DNA from: Actinomycetes bacterium
GTDB taxonomy: Bacteria > Actinomycetota > Acidimicrobiia > Acidimicrobiales > Palsa-688
Length of the DNA: 16,258 bases
Direction: 5' to 3'
Assembly: GCA_021827225.1 (NCBI GenBank)
Contig: JAKAXG010000021.1
Span: forward strand, 1-16,258
A model generated the notes under the pieces. The model did not search any database. It was not told the origin of the DNA and saw only the letters and a program-made list of their open reading frames with translations. How positions within the stretch are numbered: position 1 is the stretch's first letter; each line of letters begins with the position of its first letter. Both the position numbers and the translations under genes were made by a program. Of this stretch, positions 5,595 to 12,658 are shown piece by piece.

Positions 5595-8006
5595 TCAGGC
5601 CCGCAGCTCGGCGCCGGCCCGGCCGGCCGCCTCGATGAGCCGCCCCCGCAGGTCGGCCAGCTCGGAGTCGCTGAGGGTGCGGTCCAGGGCGCGGAAGCGC
5701 ACCCGGAAGGCCAGGCTGCGCCGGCCGGCGCCCAGCCGCTCACCCCGGTAGGTGTCGAACAGCGTCACGTCCTCCACCAGCTCCCCGCCGGCGGAGCGGA
5801 GCGTGGCGGCGAGCGCGGCGGCGGTGAGATCGTCGCCGGCGACCAGGGCCAGGTCGACATCGGAGGCCGGGTAGCGGCTGACGTCGCGGGCCAGCCGGGC
5901 CCGGCGGGGCGCCCCGTCGAGGGCGTCGAGCGACAGCTGCAGGTAGCCGACCCGGCCGGGGATCCCGTAGGTGTCGAGCACCGACGGGTCGACCTCACCC
6001 ACCGCCCCGAGCTCCACGTCGCCGGCGCGAAGGGTGGCGGCCCGGGCCGGATGCAGGCCCGGTACGGCGGAGGCGCTCAGGGTCGGCTCGGCCAGGCGCA
6101 GGGCGTCGCACAGCCACACCCACGCCCGCACCGCCGCTTCCACCGCGCTGGTCGGCCCGCCCGCCCCCCGGCCGGGCAGGACGACCAGGCCCAGGTGCTC
6201 GGACTCGTCGGGGGTGGGGCCCGGCCCGGCGGGGCGGGCGAAGACCCGGCCCACCTCGAAGAACGAAAGGTCGTCGGCCTGGCGGTCCAGGTTGAACTTG
6301 AGCGCCTTCAGCAGCCCCGGCAGCAGCGAGGTCCGCAGGATGGACTCCGACCGGTCCAGGGGGTTCTCCACTTCCACCGCGGACGGGTCGAGCCCAGTGC
6401 GGTCGAGGTCCTCGGGGGCGAGGAAGGTGGTCGTCCAGGCCTCGTCGAAGCCGGCGCCGGACAGCACCGAGCGGATCCGCCGGCGTTCCCGCTGGTGGGC
6501 GGTGAGGCCGCCGGTCCGGCGGTGGGCCCCGGCCGGGACGGTCCGTTCGATGCGGGAGTAGCCCCACATGCGGGCGACCTCCTCGATGAGGTCGATCTCC
6601 CGGTTGCACTCCAGCCGCCAGGTCGGGACGGTGACCGTGAAGCGCCCGGGCTGGTCGGCCCGCAGCTGGAAGCCGATGGGTTCGAGCAGCCGGGGCAGGT
6701 CCCGGTCTTCGAGGGCGGTTCCGAGGATGGCGTTGGCGCGGGCGGTGCGCAGCCCGACGACCGGCGACCCCGGCAGGTGGCCCGGGTCGCGGGCGTCCAC
6801 CAGCGGGCCCCGCCGCACTCCCTCCCCGCCCGGCACCGCCCGCAGCAGCGCCACGAAGCGGTCGGCGGCCCGGGCGGCGATGTCCGGGTCCACGCCCCGC
6901 TCGAAGCGGACCCGGGCCTCGGACTGCAGGCCCAGCCGCTTGCCGGTGCGGGCGATGGCGGTCGGGTCGAACCAGGCCGCTTCGAGAAGCACCCGGCGGG
7001 TGGCCGGGCCGATCTCCGCCCACGCCCCGCCCATGATCCCGCCGACGCCGACGGCCACCCCGTTGGCGTCGCAGATGACGCAGTCGTCGGGGCCGAGGAC
7101 CCGCTCCACCCCGTCGAGGGTCTCCAGCCGCTCCCCTTCCCGGCCCCGGCGGACCAGGATGCCGTGCCCGCCGAGCTGGTCGAGGTCGTAGGCGTGGTTG
7201 GGCTGGCCGACGTCCAGCATGACGTAGTTGGAAACGTCGACCACGGCGTTGATGGGGCGCATACCGGCCAGCGTCAGGCGGCGGGCCATCCACTCCGGTG
7301 ACGGGCCCTCCGGCACGCCCTCGAGGACGGTGGCGGTGAAGCGGGGGCAGAGGTCGCCGGACTCCACCGTGACCGGAGCCGTTCCCAGGGCGGCGTCGGC
7401 GGCCGGGGCGGCTGGATCCGACGGCCACGACCAGGTCTCGCCCAGGGCGGCGGCCAGGTCGCGGGCCACGCCGGCCATGCACAGGGCGTCGGGCCGGTTG
7501 GGGCTGACATCGAGGTCGAACACGACGTCGGGCTCGATGTGCAGCGCCTCTGCCAGGGGCGTTCCCGGCGGGGCCAGGCCGGCGGGCAGGATCAGCAGGC
7601 CGTCGGCGGCCTCGGGCGGCTCGGGCAGCTCCAGCTCCCGGGCCGAGCACAGCATCCCGTTGGAGACCTCGCCGCGCATCTTGCGCCTGGAGATCTTGAA
7701 GTCGCCGGGGAGCACGGCTCCCACCGGGGCGAGGGGCACCAGGTCCCCGGTGGCGAAGTTCCATGCACCGCAGACGATCTGCAGCGGGCCGCCGTCGCCG
7801 GGGTCGACATCGACCAGGCGGATGCGGTCGGCGGCGGGATGGGGCCGGATGTCGAGCACCTCGGCCACCACCACGTCGTCGAGACCGGCTCCGACCTGCT
7901 CCACCCCCTCCACCACCAGGCCGAGCTCGGACAGCAGCTGGGCCAGGCGGTCTACGGGGGCGTCGAGCGGCGCGTAGTCGCGGAGCCAGGACAGGGGGGC
8001 GCGCAT
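5595..8006 (-). CDS. pheT: Phenylalanyl-tRNA synthetase beta subunit (803 aa)
   Basis: The beta subunit of the (alpha-beta)2 enzyme that charges tRNA-Phe; it binds the tRNA and edits mischarged Tyr-tRNA. Domains in order: N-terminal B1 start (PLSWLRDYA), a tRNA-binding OB fold at about 40-150 with the SRRKMRGEVSNGMLCS signature (106-121), the B3/B4 editing region at about 210-385, a B5 domain at about 400-475 (ending in IDLIEEVARMWGY), the catalytic-core-like domain, and a C-terminal ferredoxin-fold anticodon-binding domain at about 708-802 (SRYPASDVDLALV to the end). Full length is normal. The ATG at 8006 has AGGAG five bases upstream, overlapping the pheS stop, and an eight-base gap separates the genes. 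It is the last gene of the translation block; the inverted repeat at 5480-5518 probably ends the transcript. Confidence 0.96.
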   Translation of the reverse strand: MRAPLSWLRDYAPLDAPVDRLAQLLSELGLVVEGVEQVGAGLDDVVVAEVLDIRPHPAADRIRLVDVDPGDGGPLQIVCGAWNFATGDLVPLAPVGAVLPGDFKISRRKMRGEVSNGMLCSARELELPEPPEAADGLLILPAGLAPPGTPLAEALHIEPDVVFDLDVSPNRPDALCMAGVARDLAAALGETWSWPSDPAAPAADAALGTAPVTVESGDLCPRFTATVLEGVPEGPSPEWMARRLTLAGMRPINAVVDVSNYVMLDVGQPNHAYDLDQLGGHGILVRRGREGERLETLDGVERVLGPDDCVICDANGVAVGVGGIMGGAWAEIGPATRRVLLEAAWFDPTAIARTGKRLGLQSEARVRFERGVDPDIAARAADRFVALLRAVPGGEGVRRGPLVDARDPGHLPGSPVVGLRTARANAILGTALEDRDLPRLLEPIGFQLRADQPGRFTVTVPTWRLECNREIDLIEEVARMWGYSRIERTVPAGAHRRTGGLTAHQRERRRIRSVLSGAGFDEAWTTTFLAPEDLDRTGLDPSAVEVENPLDRSESILRTSLLPGLLKALKFNLDRQADDLSFFEVGRVFARPAGPGPTPDESEHLGLVVLPGRGAGGPTSAVEAAVRAWVWLCDALRLAEPTLSASAVPGLHPARAATLRAGDVELGAVGEVDPSVLDTYGIPGRVGYLQLSLDALDGAPRRARLARDVSRYPASDVDLALVAGDDLTAAALAATLRSAGGELVEDVTLFDTYRGERLGAGRRSLAFRVRFRALDRTLSDSELADLRGRLIEAAGRAGAELRA

Positions 8007-8014
8007 GAGGGCTC

Positions 8015-9100
8015 CTAGAACTGGGTGAGGAAACGGACGTCGTTGTCGAGCAGGGCCCGCATGTCGGACAGCTCGGCGCGTACCTGGGCCAGCCGGTCGA
8101 TGCCGAAGCCGAACGCGAAGCCGCTGTAGACCTCGGGGTCGACCCCGACGGCGGCGAACACGTTGGGGTCCACCATCCCGCAGCCGCCCAGCTCGATCCA
8201 GCCGGACCCGCTGCAGGTCCGGCAGCCGGCCCCGGCGCAGATCGGGCAGGTCACCTCGAACTCGGCCGACGGCTCGGTGAAGGGGAAGTAGGACGGCCGC
8301 AGCCGGGAGTGGATGCCCGGTCCGAAGAACGAGGTGGTGAACGCCTCGATGACGCCGGCCATGTCCCCGAAGGTGATCCCCTCGTCAACGACCAGCCCCT
8401 CGATCTGGTGGAACACCGGCAGGTGGCGGGCGTCGGGGGTGTCGCGCCGGTAGCAGCGGCCCGGCATCACCGCGTAGATGGGCAGCTTGCCGGACTCCAT
8501 CAGCCGGATCTGCACCGGGGACGTGTGGGTCCGCAGCAGGACCGTCTCCGGCTCGCCGAGGCGCAGGTACAGGGTGTCCCACATCCCTCTCGCCGGGTGG
8601 GCGGGGGGCATGTTCAGGGCCTCGAAGTTGTAGAAGTCGGTCTCGGCCTCGGGGCCTTCGGCCACCTCGAAGCCCATGGCCACGAAGGTGTCCTCCAGCT
8701 CGTCCCGGGTCTGGGTGACCAGATGCAGATGGCCGATGCCCCGCCCGGACAGCCGCAGCGGCGGCCGCTCGGCCCCGACGGCGTACTCGGTGAGGTCCAG
8801 CCGCTCGGCCGCCACCTGTTCGGCCCGGGCCCGCTCGTCCCATTCGGCGCGAAGCTTGGTCGCCGTCTCCTCCAGCGCCCGGCGGGCGTCGTTGATGGCG
8901 GCCCCGGCGGTCCGCTTCTGCTCCGGCGTGAGGTCCCGGAGACGGGTGTTGAGGGCGGCCAGCGGGGACCTTTTTCCGAGTACGTCGCGTTCGGCCTCGA
9001 GGAAGGCGTCCCGGTCGGGCGCGGCCTCCAGCCGGCGGCGGCCCTCGTCCAGGGCGGTGGCGGTCAGGATGGGGAGTTCGGTTTCGGGGGGTGAGGTCAC
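8015..9100 (-). CDS. pheS: Phenylalanyl-tRNA synthetase alpha subunit (361 aa)
   Basis: The catalytic alpha subunit, a class II aminoacyl-tRNA synthetase. An N-terminal coiled-coil arm occupies about 15-100. The core carries RTHTSPVQIR (190-199), motif 2 YRRDTPDARHLPVFHQIEG (217-235), PFTEPSAE (274-281) and motif 3 FGFGIDRLAQVR (330-341). A cysteine cluster CPICAGAGCRTC (285-296), spaced C-x2-C-x4-C-x2-C, matches the insertion seen in many Gram-positive PheS proteins and could bind zinc, though this is not proven. GGCGMVDPNV replaces the more common GAGMVHPNV. The GTG start at 9100 overlaps the TGA of the upstream kinase gene (GTGA), with AGGA three bases before it. The open frame extending to 9694 is a shadow within the kinase gene and is rejected. 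Confidence 0.96.
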   Translation of the reverse strand: MTSPPETELPILTATALDEGRRRLEAAPDRDAFLEAERDVLGKRSPLAALNTRLRDLTPEQKRTAGAAINDARRALEETATKLRAEWDERARAEQVAAERLDLTEYAVGAERPPLRLSGRGIGHLHLVTQTRDELEDTFVAMGFEVAEGPEAETDFYNFEALNMPPAHPARGMWDTLYLRLGEPETVLLRTHTSPVQIRLMESGKLPIYAVMPGRCYRRDTPDARHLPVFHQIEGLVVDEGITFGDMAGVIEAFTTSFFGPGIHSRLRPSYFPFTEPSAEFEVTCPICAGAGCRTCSGSGWIELGGCGMVDPNVFAAVGVDPEVYSGFAFGFGIDRLAQVRAELSDMRALLDNDVRFLTQF

Positions 9101-10248
9101 TGTTCCTGCAGCTTGTCCAGATCGAGAAGAGGAAGGGTAAACCGAAAGGTGGAGCCCTGGCCCACCACCGATTCGGCCCGCAGCTCGCCGCCGTGTGACT
9201 CGACCAGGCCGCGGCTGATCCACAGGCCCAGCCCGGAGCCGGTCGGGCGCCCGAACGAGCGGCGGAAGAACTTGGTGAACACCTTGGGCAGGTCCGACGG
9301 CGGGATCCCCTCGCCCCGGTCGTGGACGCCCACCGAGACGCTGTTGTCGCCCGCCGCCCCGTCGATGCGCAGGCCCCGGGGGGAGGCGTACTTGCAGGCG
9401 TTCTCCACCAGGTTGGTGAGCACCTGCTCGATCTTGTCCGGGTCGGCGTAGACCTTCGGGAACGAGTCGGGGAACTCGGTGGTGGCCCGGAGCTCCGGGT
9501 ACTCCATCGCCACCTTCTCCACCACGGTGGCGGCCAGCCGGGGCAGGTCGACCATCTGCCGGCGCAGGGTGAGCCGGCCGGTCTCCAGCCGGCTGATGTC
9601 GAGCAGCTCGGTGATGAGCCGGGTGACCCGGTCGGCGTCGTGGTTGACCTGCTCGAGCATCATCTTCTTCTGGTCGTCCGCCAGGCGGTCCCACCGGTTG
9701 AGCATCAGGCTGGTGTAGCCCTTGACCGAGGTCAGCGGGGAGCGCAGCTCGTGGCTCACGGTGGAGACGATCTCCATGCCGCTCGGGGCGGCCCGGTTGC
9801 CCCGGCCGGGGTTGCGCAGGGTCAGAACCGCCCCGGTGAGCCGGCCGGCGTCGTCGCGGGTGTAGCTGCCGGTGAGGGTGGTGGTGACGGTGGTGCCCCG
9901 GGGGCTGCGCACGGTGACCGTCTGCGGGGTGATCCGGCGGGTGCCGCGCAGGCGGGCCGGGGCCGGCCAGCGGCCGCCCAGGTGGCGGGAGCCGTCGCTG
10001 TCGTGCCAGTCGAACATGCCGTCGGAGGACCGTCCCACCATCGCCTCCGGGGCCAGCCCGGTGAGCCGGCCGGCGGCCCGGTTGGCCAGGACGACGCGCC
10101 GCTCGGCGTCGAGCACGAGCACGGCGTCGGCCAGGTCCTCGACGTCCAGCCGGCGGTCCGGCTCGGCGCCGTCCCCGGGGGGACCAGCCGCGCCGGCATC
10201 CCTGGGCGGGCCGGCGGCGCCGGCATCCCTTGGCGCCACGCCGGTCAC
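9097..10248 (-). CDS. Soluble PAS-domain sensor histidine kinase (383 aa)
   Basis: A two-component sensor kinase lacking any membrane segment or signal peptide, so it should sense a cytoplasmic cue. A PAS-like domain spans about 34-146 (DLADAVLVLDAERRVVLANR, GLAPEAMVG). HisKA spans 159-225, with phospho-acceptor H166 in SHELRSPLTSVKGY. The ATPase domain has the N box LVENACKY (280-287), G1 DRGEGI (310-315), an F box (FTKFFRR, 324-330) and G2 GSGLGL (337-342). All catalytic residues appear intact. No response regulator is present nearby, so its partner is unknown. The GTG start at 10248 overlaps the stop of the methyltransferase gene, and its stop overlaps the pheS start. Residues 7-24 contain a DAGAAGPP duplication, encoded by a 27-bp tandem repeat. 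An orphan kinase inside a translation operon is unusual. Confidence 0.9.
   Translation of the reverse strand: MTGVAPRDAGAAGPPRDAGAAGPPGDGAEPDRRLDVEDLADAVLVLDAERRVVLANRAAGRLTGLAPEAMVGRSSDGMFDWHDSDGSRHLGGRWPAPARLRGTRRITPQTVTVRSPRGTTVTTTLTGSYTRDDAGRLTGAVLTLRNPGRGNRAAPSGMEIVSTVSHELRSPLTSVKGYTSLMLNRWDRLADDQKKMMLEQVNHDADRVTRLITELLDISRLETGRLTLRRQMVDLPRLAATVVEKVAMEYPELRATTEFPDSFPKVYADPDKIEQVLTNLVENACKYASPRGLRIDGAAGDNSVSVGVHDRGEGIPPSDLPKVFTKFFRRSFGRPTGSGLGLWISRGLVESHGGELRAESVVGQGSTFRFTLPLLDLDKLQEQ
10181..10234 (-). repeat. 27-bp imperfect tandem repeat in the kinase 5' end
   Basis: Two adjacent 27-base units, 10181-10207 and 10208-10234, share GCGCCGGCATCCCT and flanking bases with a few mismatches. 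The period is a multiple of three, so the frame is kept and the protein gains a second DAGAAGPP copy in a disordered N-terminal tail. It probably arose by slippage. Confidence 0.6.
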
Positions 10249-11033
10249 GCCGCCCCCCGGCCGGCCCGCAGGCGGCGCTGGCGGGCCGCCTCGAAGCAGA
10301 CCACGGTGGCGGCCATGGCCACGTTGAGCGACTCGGTGGCGGCGACCATCGGTATGGTCACCCGCTCGTCCAGCCGGTCGGCGAGCCGCTCCGGCAGGCC
10401 GTGGCTCTCGCTGCCGAGCACGATGGCGGTGGGCCGGCCCAGGTCGGTCTGGTCGTAGGGGCGGCCGCCCCGGGCCACTGTGGCCACCCGGCGCAGACCC
10501 CAGGCGGCCACCGCCTCGAGGGCGTCCTCCACCGCCGCTCCGGCCGCCATCGGCACATGGAACACCGATCCGGCCGACGCCCGGACGGTCTTGGGGTTGA
10601 AGATGTCGACGGCACCCGCGCAGAACACTACCGCTCCCACCCCGGAGGCGGCCGCCGAGCGGATGACGGTCCCGGCGTTGCCGGGGTCCTGCAGGTCGAC
10701 GGCGACCACCACCGGGTCGGGCCGGAGGGCGGCCAGCCGGTCCAGGGGCTGGTCCACCATCTCCACCACGGCGGCCACCGGCTGGGGGGTCACCGCGTCG
10801 CAGGCCCGGGCCAGGACACCCGGGACGGTGCGGTACAGCCGGGCGCCCCGCTCCCGGGCCTGCTCGGCCAGGCCCAGGTGCTCAGGTGTGGCCGACCCGT
10901 CGTCCAGGTAGACCGCCTCGACCGCCGCTCCGGCGGCCAGGGCCTCCTGGAGCAGCTTGGGGCCCTCCACCACGAACCGGCGGGCGTCCCACCGGGCGGC
11001 CCGGCGGCCGGCGAGCAGGCGCAGCCGTTGCAC
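10245..11033 (-). CDS. TrmH/SpoU-family RNA 2'-O-ribose methyltransferase (262 aa)
   Basis: A SAM-dependent SPOUT-fold enzyme that methylates a ribose in rRNA or tRNA. The N-terminal substrate-binding domain (about 19-95, FVVEGPKLLQEAL) resembles that of RlmB-type enzymes. The three SpoU motifs are DPGNAGTVIRSA (116-127, with N119 and R125), IVLGSESHGL (204-213) and SLNVAMAATV (235-244). In M. tuberculosis the gene at this position, after rplT, is tsnR, so an orthologous 23S rRNA methyltransferase is likely; the exact nucleotide target cannot be read from the sequence. The GTG at 11033 is the first standard start after the in-frame stop of rplT, with a weak GAGG nearby. The sequence ALGALSFRSEA just before it looks family-like, so a non-standard upstream start is possible. 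The stop overlaps the kinase start. Confidence 0.9.
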   Translation of the reverse strand: MQRLRLLAGRRAARWDARRFVVEGPKLLQEALAAGAAVEAVYLDDGSATPEHLGLAEQARERGARLYRTVPGVLARACDAVTPQPVAAVVEMVDQPLDRLAALRPDPVVVAVDLQDPGNAGTVIRSAAASGVGAVVFCAGAVDIFNPKTVRASAGSVFHVPMAAGAAVEDALEAVAAWGLRRVATVARGGRPYDQTDLGRPTAIVLGSESHGLPERLADRLDERVTIPMVAATESLNVAMAATVVCFEAARQRRLRAGRGAA

Positions 11034-11090
11034 CGCCTCGCTGCGGAACGACAGGGCGCCCAGTGCCGGACCCGATCCGTGGGCCGCCGG

Positions 11091-11501
11091 TCAGGCCGTC
11101 GGTGAGGTGGCCGGCGCCGCGCTCGTCGAGGCGGCGGCAGCCGGGTTGGCCAGAGCGTTGCGGGCGGCCTCGACCAGGGCGGCGAACGCCGCGCCGTCGG
11201 TGACGGCCAGGTCGGCGAGGATCTTGCGGTCGACCTCGACCCCCGCCTCGCGCAGGCCGGCGATGAGGCGGCTGTAGCTCATGCCGTGGACCCGGGCCGC
11301 GGCGTTGATCCGTTGGATCCACAGCTGGCGGAAGTCCCCCTTCCGGGCCCGGCGGTCCCGGAAGGCGTACTGCATGGAGTGCATGACCTGCTCATGGGCA
11401 GCCCGATAGCTCCGGCTCTTGTTGCCGAAATAGCCCTGCGCCTGCTCGAGAACGGCGCGGCGATGCTTCTTGCTATGGACGGCGCGCTTAACCCGGGCCA
11501 T
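11091..11501 (-). CDS. rplT: Large ribosomal subunit protein bL20 (136 aa)
   Basis: An early-assembly 50S protein that binds 23S rRNA; in some bacteria it also represses its own operon. Residues 1-118 are a standard bL20: basic N-terminal extension [21 protein letters not shown], then [18 protein letters not shown] and the C-terminal globular part. Family members are usually about 118-120 residues. Here roughly 17 extra residues, rich in Ala, Ser, Thr and Pro, are added at the C-terminus and are probably disordered. The ATG has AGGAG six bases upstream (11512-11508). It follows rpmI after 75 bases, which include a GC-rich hairpin, and precedes the methyltransferase gene by 57 bases. Confidence 0.97.
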   Translation of the reverse strand: MARVKRAVHSKKHRRAVLEQAQGYFGNKSRSYRAAHEQVMHSMQYAFRDRRARKGDFRQLWIQRINAAARVHGMSYSRLIAGLREAGVEVDRKILADLAVTDGAAFAALVEAARNALANPAAAASTSAAPATSPTA

Positions 11502-11549
11502 CGACAGCTCCTTTCAACCGATTTGGGTGTTACTAGAGAGAGGGAGGGG

Positions 11550-11572
11550 GCCGGCGCCACGCGGGCGCCGGC
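11550..11572. other. GC-rich hairpin between rpmI and rplT
   Basis: Nine-base arms at 11550-11558 (GCCGGCGCC) and 11564-11572 pair perfectly around a five-base loop. On the transcribed side it is followed by a pyrimidine-rich, C-dominated run rather than a T-tract. It may be an attenuator or an RNA-processing or stability element within the infC operon; a full terminator is unlikely because rplT needs expression. Confidence 0.45.
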
Positions 11573-11576
11573 GGGA

Positions 11577-11771
11577 CTACATGCCCAGGAGACGCTTGAC
11601 GGCCTTGACGTCGCCGGGGGCGACATCGGCCGGGCGGGCCAGCCGCCGGGTACGGGTGGACGGCTTCTTCTCGAGGATGTGCGAACGGAAGGCCTTCCGG
11701 CGCCGCAGCTTTCCGGTTCCGGTGATCTTGAAGCGCTTGGCCGCGCCCCGGTCGGTCTTCATCTTCGGCAT
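11577..11771 (-). CDS. rpmI: Large ribosomal subunit protein bL35 (64 aa)
   Basis: A small basic 50S protein of the usual 64-residue length. The family's N-terminal signature [20 protein letters not shown] is intact, followed by [17 protein letters not shown] and a C-terminal KAVKRLLG. The ATG at 11771 has AGGAG ten bases upstream, a slightly long spacing. It is in the conserved order infC-rpmI-rplT, 55 bases after the infC stop. Confidence 0.97.
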   Translation of the reverse strand: MPKMKTDRGAAKRFKITGTGKLRRRKAFRSHILEKKPSTRTRRLARPADVAPGDVKAVKRLLGM

Positions 11772-11826
11772 TTCTGTGGGACTCCTGGATTGGCGGTGTA
11801 GTTGGGGGGGCTGGTCGGCGGGGGGG

Positions 11827-12477
11827 TCAGCCGGCCGGCGCCGGGCCGCCCTCGGGCGGGCTGGACGGTTCGTCCGGCAGGGTCGCGACCGCGGCCGCTT
11901 CGGGTGCCTGACCGTTGGGCGCCGCCTCCGCGGCGGGCTTCTTGACCTGGGCCCGGCGGTCCGGGGCGAGCACCATGATCATGTTGCGGCCGTCCAGCTT
12001 GGGGGCGGCCTCCACCTTGGCCACCGTGGAAACCTCCTCGGCCACCTGGTCGAGGATCTTCTTGCCCAGCTCCGGGTGGCTCATCTCCCGGCCCCGGAAC
12101 ATGATCGTGATCTTGACCTTGTGGCCGTCGCCGAGGAAGCGGGCGACCTGGCGGGTCTTGGTGTCGAAGTCGCCGGTGCCGATCTTGGGCCGGTACTTCA
12201 TCTCCTTGATCCCCGTGCTGGTGGCCTTGCGCCGGGACTCCTTGGCTCGTTGGGCCGCCTCGTACTTGAAGCGGTTGAAGTCCATGATCCGGCAGACCGG
12301 CGGGTTGGCCTCTGCGGCTACTTCGACGAGGTCCATGTCCATCTGCCGGGCGATGCTCAAGGCCTCCGGCAGGGGCTTGACGCCCAGCTGGTTGCCCTCG
12401 GGATCGATGAGGCGTACCTCACGGGCCCGTATCCGGTCGTTGGTCCGGTGCTCGTTCTGGTCAGGCGAAGGGGCTAT
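11827..12477 (-). CDS. infC: Translation initiation factor IF-3 with probable ATA start (216 aa)
   Basis: IF3 binds the 30S subunit, keeps 50S away and rejects wrong initiation codons. The N-terminal domain contains [20 protein letters not shown] (12-31), then [19 protein letters not shown] and the linker; the C-terminal domain ends with [13 protein letters not shown] (about 163-175). About 41 extra Ala/Pro/Glu-rich residues follow. The conserved N-domain is in frame up to a stop at 12486-12484, yet no ATG, GTG or TTG exists between that stop and the TTG at 12360, which would remove about 39 residues. ATA at 12477 has AGGAG (12491-12487) nine bases upstream and yields an N-terminus about as long as that of E. 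coli IF3. Non-standard starts (AUU in E. coli) are known in infC and underlie autoregulation. Identity is certain; the ATA start is an inference. Confidence 0.9.
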   Translation of the reverse strand: MAPSPDQNEHRTNDRIRAREVRLIDPEGNQLGVKPLPEALSIARQMDMDLVEVAAEANPPVCRIMDFNRFKYEAAQRAKESRRKATSTGIKEMKYRPKIGTGDFDTKTRQVARFLGDGHKVKITIMFRGREMSHPELGKKILDQVAEEVSTVAKVEAAPKLDGRNMIMVLAPDRRAQVKKPAAEAAPNGQAPEAAAVATLPDEPSSPPEGGPAPAG

Positions 12478-12484
12478 GCGGCAT
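12461..12484 (-). other. Seven-codon out-of-frame mini-ORF overlapping the infC start
   Basis: An ATG at 12484, two bases after the AGGAG of infC, opens the frame MPHSPFA and ends at TGA 12463-12461, after the ATA start of infC. It is out of frame with infC. The Shine-Dalgarno spacing is too short for efficient use, so it may be accidental, but initiation here would compete with infC initiation. Confidence 0.3.
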
Positions 12485-12658
12485 CACTCCTAGGTAAAGG
12501 GGCCCCTGCGCCGACATGACGAAAGGGCGAGCGTCAGAAAGCAACGCCGCCCTCAGCGGTCATTCGACCCGGGCGCAGCGCCACACGTGGTGGAACGGGC
12601 CGGGTGGGGGCCGAAGGCCCCGCTTCCTGTATTCGGTTTTCAACATAGGGTAGCGCAC
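12478..12658 (-). promoter_or_regulatory. infC upstream region and structured leader
   Basis: The 181 bases between infC and the divergent gene hold the AGGAG ribosome binding site at 12491-12487, a hairpin with arms TGACG/CGTCA (12517-12536) and a six-pair stem GGGGCC/GGCCCC (12607-12621) with a three-base loop. A minus-strand TACCCT (12652-12647) could serve as a -10 element, giving a leader of about 160 bases. Long leaders before infC-rpmI-rplT are sites of L20 autoregulation in other phyla; I cannot match a known leader family here. Confidence 0.35.
12646..12652. promoter_or_regulatory. Symmetric -10 element TAGGGTA (divergent promoters)
   Basis: On the plus strand TAGGGT (12646-12651, form TANNNT) ends seven bases before the ATG at 12659, predicting a leaderless message. 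The complement reads TACCCT (12652-12647) and could drive infC. No convincing -35 is visible on either side. Symmetric -10 elements are known to support divergent transcription in bacteria. Confidence 0.4.

Noticed and set aside
5343..7301. 652-codon plus-strand open frame opposite pheT
   Set aside because: It is antisense to a fully recognisable pheT and is Gly/Pro/Arg/Gln/His-rich with no domain; such frames are common opposite GC-rich genes.
12360..12360. TTG as the true infC start
   Set aside because: It would delete the conserved IF3 N-terminal segment and has no ribosome binding site; the upstream frame is clearly IF3-like.
12587..12658. Earlier GTG start for the DUF1844-like gene (24 extra residues)
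   Set aside because: The extra residues lie in the intergenic region across the predicted promoter and do not resemble the family, which begins MSSLW.
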